NCBI RefSeq assembly: GCF_042648365.1
Contig: NZ_JBHRXI010000017.1
Span: 186,001-250,000, forward strand
Length of the DNA: 64,000 bases
Source: Lutimaribacter_A marinistellae
Lineage (GTDB): Bacteria > Pseudomonadota > Alphaproteobacteria > Rhodobacterales > Rhodobacteraceae
Reading direction: 5' to 3'
Positions 60,801 through 64,000 of this stretch are shown piece by piece. Each line of letters begins with the position of its first letter. Position 1 is the first letter of the stretch. The translations under genes and the position numbers were made by a program. The notes under the pieces were generated by a model that was given only the letters and a program-made list of their open reading frames with translations, searched no databases and was not told the DNA's origin.

Positions 60801-61964
60801 ATGCCCGTGAAGAACCGATTTGCCGAGCTTCAGGACGAGATCACCGCCTGGCGCCGGGATATCCACGAAAACCCCGAGATCCTGTTCGAAACCCATCGCA
60901 CCTCGGCACTGGTCGAGGAAAAGCTCAAGGCGTTCGGCTGTGACGAGGTCGTGGGCGGCATCGGGCGTACGGGCGTTGTGGGTGTCATTCGGGGCAAATC
61001 GAACAACAGCGGCAAGGTGATCGGGCTGCGCGCCGACATGGATGCGCTGCCGATCCACGAGGCGACGGGGCTCGACTATGCCTCGAAGACGCCCGGTGCG
61101 ATGCATGCCTGCGGCCATGACGGGCATACCGCGATGCTGCTGGGAGCGGCCAAGTACCTGTCCGAGACGCGCAATTTCGACGGTACGGTCGTCGTGATCT
61201 TTCAGCCCGCCGAGGAAGGCGGCGGCGGCGGAAAGGAGATGTGCGACGATGGGCTGATGGAGCGTTGGGGCATTCAGGAGGTCTACGGAATGCACAACTG
61301 GCCCGGCCGCCCGGTGGGCAGCTTTGCCATCCGTCCCGGCGCGTTCTTTGCCGCCACCGACCAGTTCGACATCACCTTCGAGGGGCGTGGTGGCCATGCC
61401 GCCAAGCCGCAGGAGACGGTCGATACCACGGTGATGTCGGCGCAGGCGGTGCTGGCGCTGCAGACGATCGCCAGCCGCAACGCGGACCCGGTTGACCAGG
61501 TCGTCGTTTCGGTCACCTCGTTCGAGACCTCGTCCAAGGCGTTCAACGTCATCCCCCAGCGCGTGCAGCTCAAAGGCACGGTGCGCACGATGTCGAAAGA
61601 GATGCGCGATCTTGCCGAAACGCGGATCAAGGAGATCTGTGCCGGTATCGCCACCACTTTCGGCGGGACGGTCGATGTCACTTATCACCGGGGTTATCCG
61701 GTCATGGTCAACAGTGACGAACAGACCGAATTCGCCGCACAGGTTGCGCGCGAGGTATCGGGCCAGTGCGACGACGCCCCGCTGGTGATGGGCGGAGAGG
61801 ACTTTGCCTTTATGCTGGAAGAGCGGCCCGGCGCTTATATCCTTGTTGGCAACGGCGATACGGCGATGGTTCATCACCCCGAGTACAACTTCAACGACGA
61901 GGCCATCCCGGCGGGTTGTTCCTGGTGGGCCGAGATCGTCGAGAAAAGAATGCCGGCGGCCTGA
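60801..61964 (+). CDS. M20 family amidohydrolase, tandem copy 3
   Basis: A 387-residue M20D paralogue. HACGHDGHTA, PAEEGGGGGK and MHNWPGRPVG hold the metal ligands. NRFAELQDEITAWRRDIHENPEI is close to copy 2, and the N-terminal TSALVEEKLKAFGCDEV is shared by copies 2 and 3, which therefore look like the more recent duplication. AAGGAGAG precedes ATG 60801, 28 bases after copy 2. It is the last gene of the MarR group. Confidence 0.92.
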   Translation: MPVKNRFAELQDEITAWRRDIHENPEILFETHRTSALVEEKLKAFGCDEVVGGIGRTGVVGVIRGKSNNSGKVIGLRADMDALPIHEATGLDYASKTPGAMHACGHDGHTAMLLGAAKYLSETRNFDGTVVVIFQPAEEGGGGGKEMCDDGLMERWGIQEVYGMHNWPGRPVGSFAIRPGAFFAATDQFDITFEGRGGHAAKPQETVDTTVMSAQAVLALQTIASRNADPVDQVVVSVTSFETSSKAFNVIPQRVQLKGTVRTMSKEMRDLAETRIKEICAGIATTFGGTVDVTYHRGYPVMVNSDEQTEFAAQVAREVSGQCDDAPLVMGGEDFAFMLEERPGAYILVGNGDTAMVHHPEYNFNDEAIPAGCSWWAEIVEKRMPAA

Positions 61965-62014
61965 TCGGCCCTGATATTGCGTCGGCCCGGCGGATCAGGT
62001 CGGGCCGTTGCCGT

Positions 62015-63061
62015 TCAGCGCGGCGGGGTCGCCCACAATTCCTTGTACACCGCGTCGATTCCGTCAGCTTCGGCCTGAGCGCTGAAGCTGTGTTCGGCCA
62101 CGTCGCGCGCGGCTTTGGCGGCAGCGTCGTGGCGGGAGGGTTCCAGCAGATTGCAGGCGGCCTCTGCCGCTGCGCCGGCACTTTCCAGCGGCACGACCAC
62201 CCCGCAGCGCCCCTGCGCCGAGAAAGCCCGGTAGTAGCCGGTATCGCTGCCGACGAACGGCACGCCCGATGCCATCCCCTCCAGAGGTGCCATGCCATAC
62301 CCTTCGTAGCGAGGTAGCTGCACGACCAGCGACAAGGCCCGCATGAGCGCAGGCAGTTGGTCGGCAGGGATCTCTCCGGGAAACAGGATGCGCTCCTGCA
62401 AACCGGCCGAGGCAATCTGATCCTTCAACCCTCGCAGGAAGCCTTCATGCTCGCGCGTCGCGCGCCCGATCACCAGCGCCACGGTGCCCGGGTTTCGCGG
62501 CAGGAGGTTCAACATCGCCTCGACAAACAGGTCCGTTCCCTTTTCGGGGCGGATGCGGCCGACCGTGGCAACGCCTCGCTCGCCGCCATATCCCAGGGCG
62601 GACCAGGCAGCGTCCCGGTCCTGGGCGGGCGTGAACATGTCGCAATCGACACCATGGGGCACGACCGCGCGGACATGGGGAACGTAATCGGCGGCGGATT
62701 CGGTCGTGGCCACCACGGCGTCCATTCGGCTGATGAGCCAGCGGGGAAAGGCCGAGTGCCGTCGCTGCGCGGCCGAGGTGAAGACGATACGGATAGGCAG
62801 GCGCAACACGTCGCGTGCCCAGATGGCGGCGCGCATCTCGGTGTTGCGGCGAACGTGCCAGATAGCAAACGCCCGCCCGTCGGGTGCGTGCCGTGACAGG
62901 CGCCGGGCTTCGCCCAAGGTGATTGGATCGGGACAGCCGGGCAGGGGATGACCCACCAGCCGCAGGTCGTATCGCTTGGCCTGCTGGCGGATGACATTCG
63001 CGGCCGTCGCCGATACGCCGGTGAAATTGCGGTTGAAATTGGTGACGAACAGCTCGGGCAT
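62015..63061 (-). CDS. Glycosyltransferase family 4-type protein
   Basis: A 348-residue cytosolic GT-B glycosyltransferase. Visible parts: VVPHGVDCDMFTPAQDRD, VATVGRIRPEKGTDLFVEAML and the sugar-nucleotide-binding EGYGMAPLEGMASGVPFVGSD with the conserved E-x7-E. It starts MPELFVTNFNRNFTGVSATA. Its ATG overlaps the waaA stop by one base (TGATG), so both are probably translated together. The likely role is adding a sugar to the LPS core, judged from the neighbour. Confidence 0.9.
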   Translation of the reverse strand: MPELFVTNFNRNFTGVSATAANVIRQQAKRYDLRLVGHPLPGCPDPITLGEARRLSRHAPDGRAFAIWHVRRNTEMRAAIWARDVLRLPIRIVFTSAAQRRHSAFPRWLISRMDAVVATTESAADYVPHVRAVVPHGVDCDMFTPAQDRDAAWSALGYGGERGVATVGRIRPEKGTDLFVEAMLNLLPRNPGTVALVIGRATREHEGFLRGLKDQIASAGLQERILFPGEIPADQLPALMRALSLVVQLPRYEGYGMAPLEGMASGVPFVGSDTGYYRAFSAQGRCGVVVPLESAGAAAEAACNLLEPSRHDAAAKAARDVAEHSFSAQAEADGIDAVYKELWATPPR

Positions 63062-64000
63062 CACGCCAGGCCCAGCTCGCTGCAGAGAGTCTCGACCACA
63101 TCCTCCAGCGCGCTGTCCTGTCTCGCGACAAAGCGGGCGGCTGCCGCCCGGGCGGTGTCCAGCGCTTTGGGGTCGGTCAGCCAGCGGTCGAGTGCCGTGG
63201 CAAGTTGGGCGGCATCCGAAACCTCTGCCGCGCCGCCCATCGCGATCAACGGTGTGAAGGTTTCGGAGAAGTTGAAGGTGCCTGGTCCGGTGATCACGGC
63301 GGCGCCTGCCTGTGCGGGCTCGAACGGGTTGTGCCCGCCGATCTCGCGGAGCGATCCACCCAGGAAGACCATAGGCGAAAGCGCGTACCACGTCCCCAAC
63401 TCGCCGAGCGTGTCAGCAAGGTAGACTTGCGTGTCCTTCGTCACAGCCTGATCCGCCGTTCGGCGCGCACCTTCGAGCCCGGCATCGCGGATCTGCGCGG
63501 CCACCGCGTCGCCACGTTCGGGGTGGCGGGGGACAAGCACGAGCAACAGGTCGGGATACCGAGCAAGCAGGCGGCGGTGTGCTTCGAGCACCGCCTCTTC
63601 CTCACCCTCGTGGGTGGAACTGGCGATCCAGACGGGACGGGCGCCGATTTGATCCCGTATGTCGGCAAGCGCGTTTTGATCGACCGGCAAGGGGGCTGAC
63701 ATGGCCTTGAGGTTGGTGCCGGGCCGCACGCGCGCAGGGTCTGCGCCCATATCGCGCAGGTCCTCGGCCATGCGGGCGTTCTGCGTGACGAAGACAGAGA
63801 ATTGACCCAGAACGAACTGCGCAGTGTCAGGCCATTTCTTCCAGCCGTCGACAGACCGCGCCGACAGCCGTGCATTCAGCAAGGCGAGCGGGATACCGTG
63901 CGACGCCGCCTCGACGATGGTGCGTGGCCAGATCTCGCTTTCGACGAAGATTCCGGCATCGGGGTGCCAATGAGACAGGAACCGTTCGACAGCCGGGCCG
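63061..64000 (-). CDS. waaA: 3-deoxy-D-manno-octulosonic acid (Kdo) transferase WaaA, 5' end outside window
   Basis: The frame runs from the stop at 63063-63061 to the right edge, giving 313 codons; the N-terminal part is missing. Visible WaaA motifs: HPDAGIFVESEIWPR, LALLNARLS, then VWIASSTHEGEEEAVLEAH, LVPRHPERG, and MVFLGGSLREIGGHNPFEP, the GT-B C-terminal part. WaaA transfers Kdo from CMP-Kdo to lipid IV-A at the inner membrane. This agrees with lpxC elsewhere in the window and with the following glycosyltransferase. Confidence 0.95.
   Translation of the reverse strand, partial: GPAVERFLSHWHPDAGIFVESEIWPRTIVEAASHGIPLALLNARLSARSVDGWKKWPDTAQFVLGQFSVFVTQNARMAEDLRDMGADPARVRPGTNLKAMSAPLPVDQNALADIRDQIGARPVWIASSTHEGEEEAVLEAHRRLLARYPDLLLVLVPRHPERGDAVAAQIRDAGLEGARRTADQAVTKDTQVYLADTLGELGTWYALSPMVFLGGSLREIGGHNPFEPAQAGAAVITGPGTFNFSETFTPLIAMGGAAEVSDAAQLATALDRWLTDPKALDTARAAAARFVARQDSALEDVVETLCSELGLA

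Noticed and set aside
1..64000. CRISPR arrays, tRNA genes, insertion sequences and prophage genes
   Set aside because: I saw no regular direct-repeat array with spacers, no cloverleaf-like tRNA sequence, no transposase motif and no phage structural gene. The scan was by eye, so a short tRNA could have been missed.

Overview
The window is high-GC chromosomal DNA from an alphaproteobacterium, most probably a marine Rhodobacterales (Roseobacter-type) member. The supporting marks are the murB-ddl-ftsQ-ftsA-ftsZ-lpxC-bamD-recN order with a small membrane-protein gene just before murB, a long-tailed 548-residue FtsZ, aerobic-type cobaltochelatase genes cobS and cobT, and a class of secreted RTX protein with a Hint domain. 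The sequence does not fix a genus. No rRNA, tRNA, CRISPR array, prophage or insertion sequence was found. There is one assembly gap of 41 Ns at 29303-29343.

Region 1-10420 is the end of the division and cell-wall cluster: a partial small membrane gene, murB, ddl, ftsQ and ftsA (tightly packed, partly overlapping), a 397-base gap, ftsZ with a strong terminator, then lpxC (lipid A), bamD (outer-membrane assembly) and recN (DNA repair). Region 10497-16036 holds a ClC chloride transporter, a secreted LprI-MliC lysozyme-inhibitor fusion, a DUF427 protein, an M24 aminopeptidase and a methyltransferase. Region 16094-20374 carries cobT and cobS on the minus strand, separated by a racemase-like gene lacking both catalytic cysteines and a small exported protein.

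Region 20510-29123 is mostly small and enzymatic genes: an ICMT-like membrane methyltransferase, a class III cyclase fused to a GFA (formaldehyde-activating-like) zinc domain, a J-domain protein, a BolA protein, a DUF4177 protein, aminopeptidase N, an SDR, a membrane protein and a large uncharacterised protein. Next comes a long imperfect inverted repeat containing the assembly gap. Region 29452-34970 has gatB, a DUF2256 zinc-ribbon-like protein, malate synthase G with a GlcG/HbpS partner, and a class I glutamine-amidotransferase-like hydrolase.

Region 35000-42732 holds a secreted RTX/Hint protein, a two-gene isoquinoline-1-oxidoreductase-type molybdenum hydroxylase divergent from a TetR regulator, and an SDR-kynureninase pair. 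Two copies of a Rhodobacterales-style intergenic repeat lie at 33538-33608 and 40657-40720. Region 42857-49877 has a metallo-beta-lactamase-fold protein with a destroyed HxHxDH motif, a small membrane methyltransferase, pntAB transhydrogenase, a DUF3422 protein and a YeeE/YedE sulfur-transport protein.

Region 50089-55990 is a peptide-type ABC importer: binding protein and two permeases on the minus strand, and a double-ATPase gene divergent on the plus strand. The end of the window has a PRC-barrel protein, argE-like M20 deacetylase, a MarR regulator followed by three tandem M20 amidohydrolase paralogues (58431-61964), and a minus-strand glycosyltransferase downstream of waaA (Kdo transferase), which runs off the right edge.
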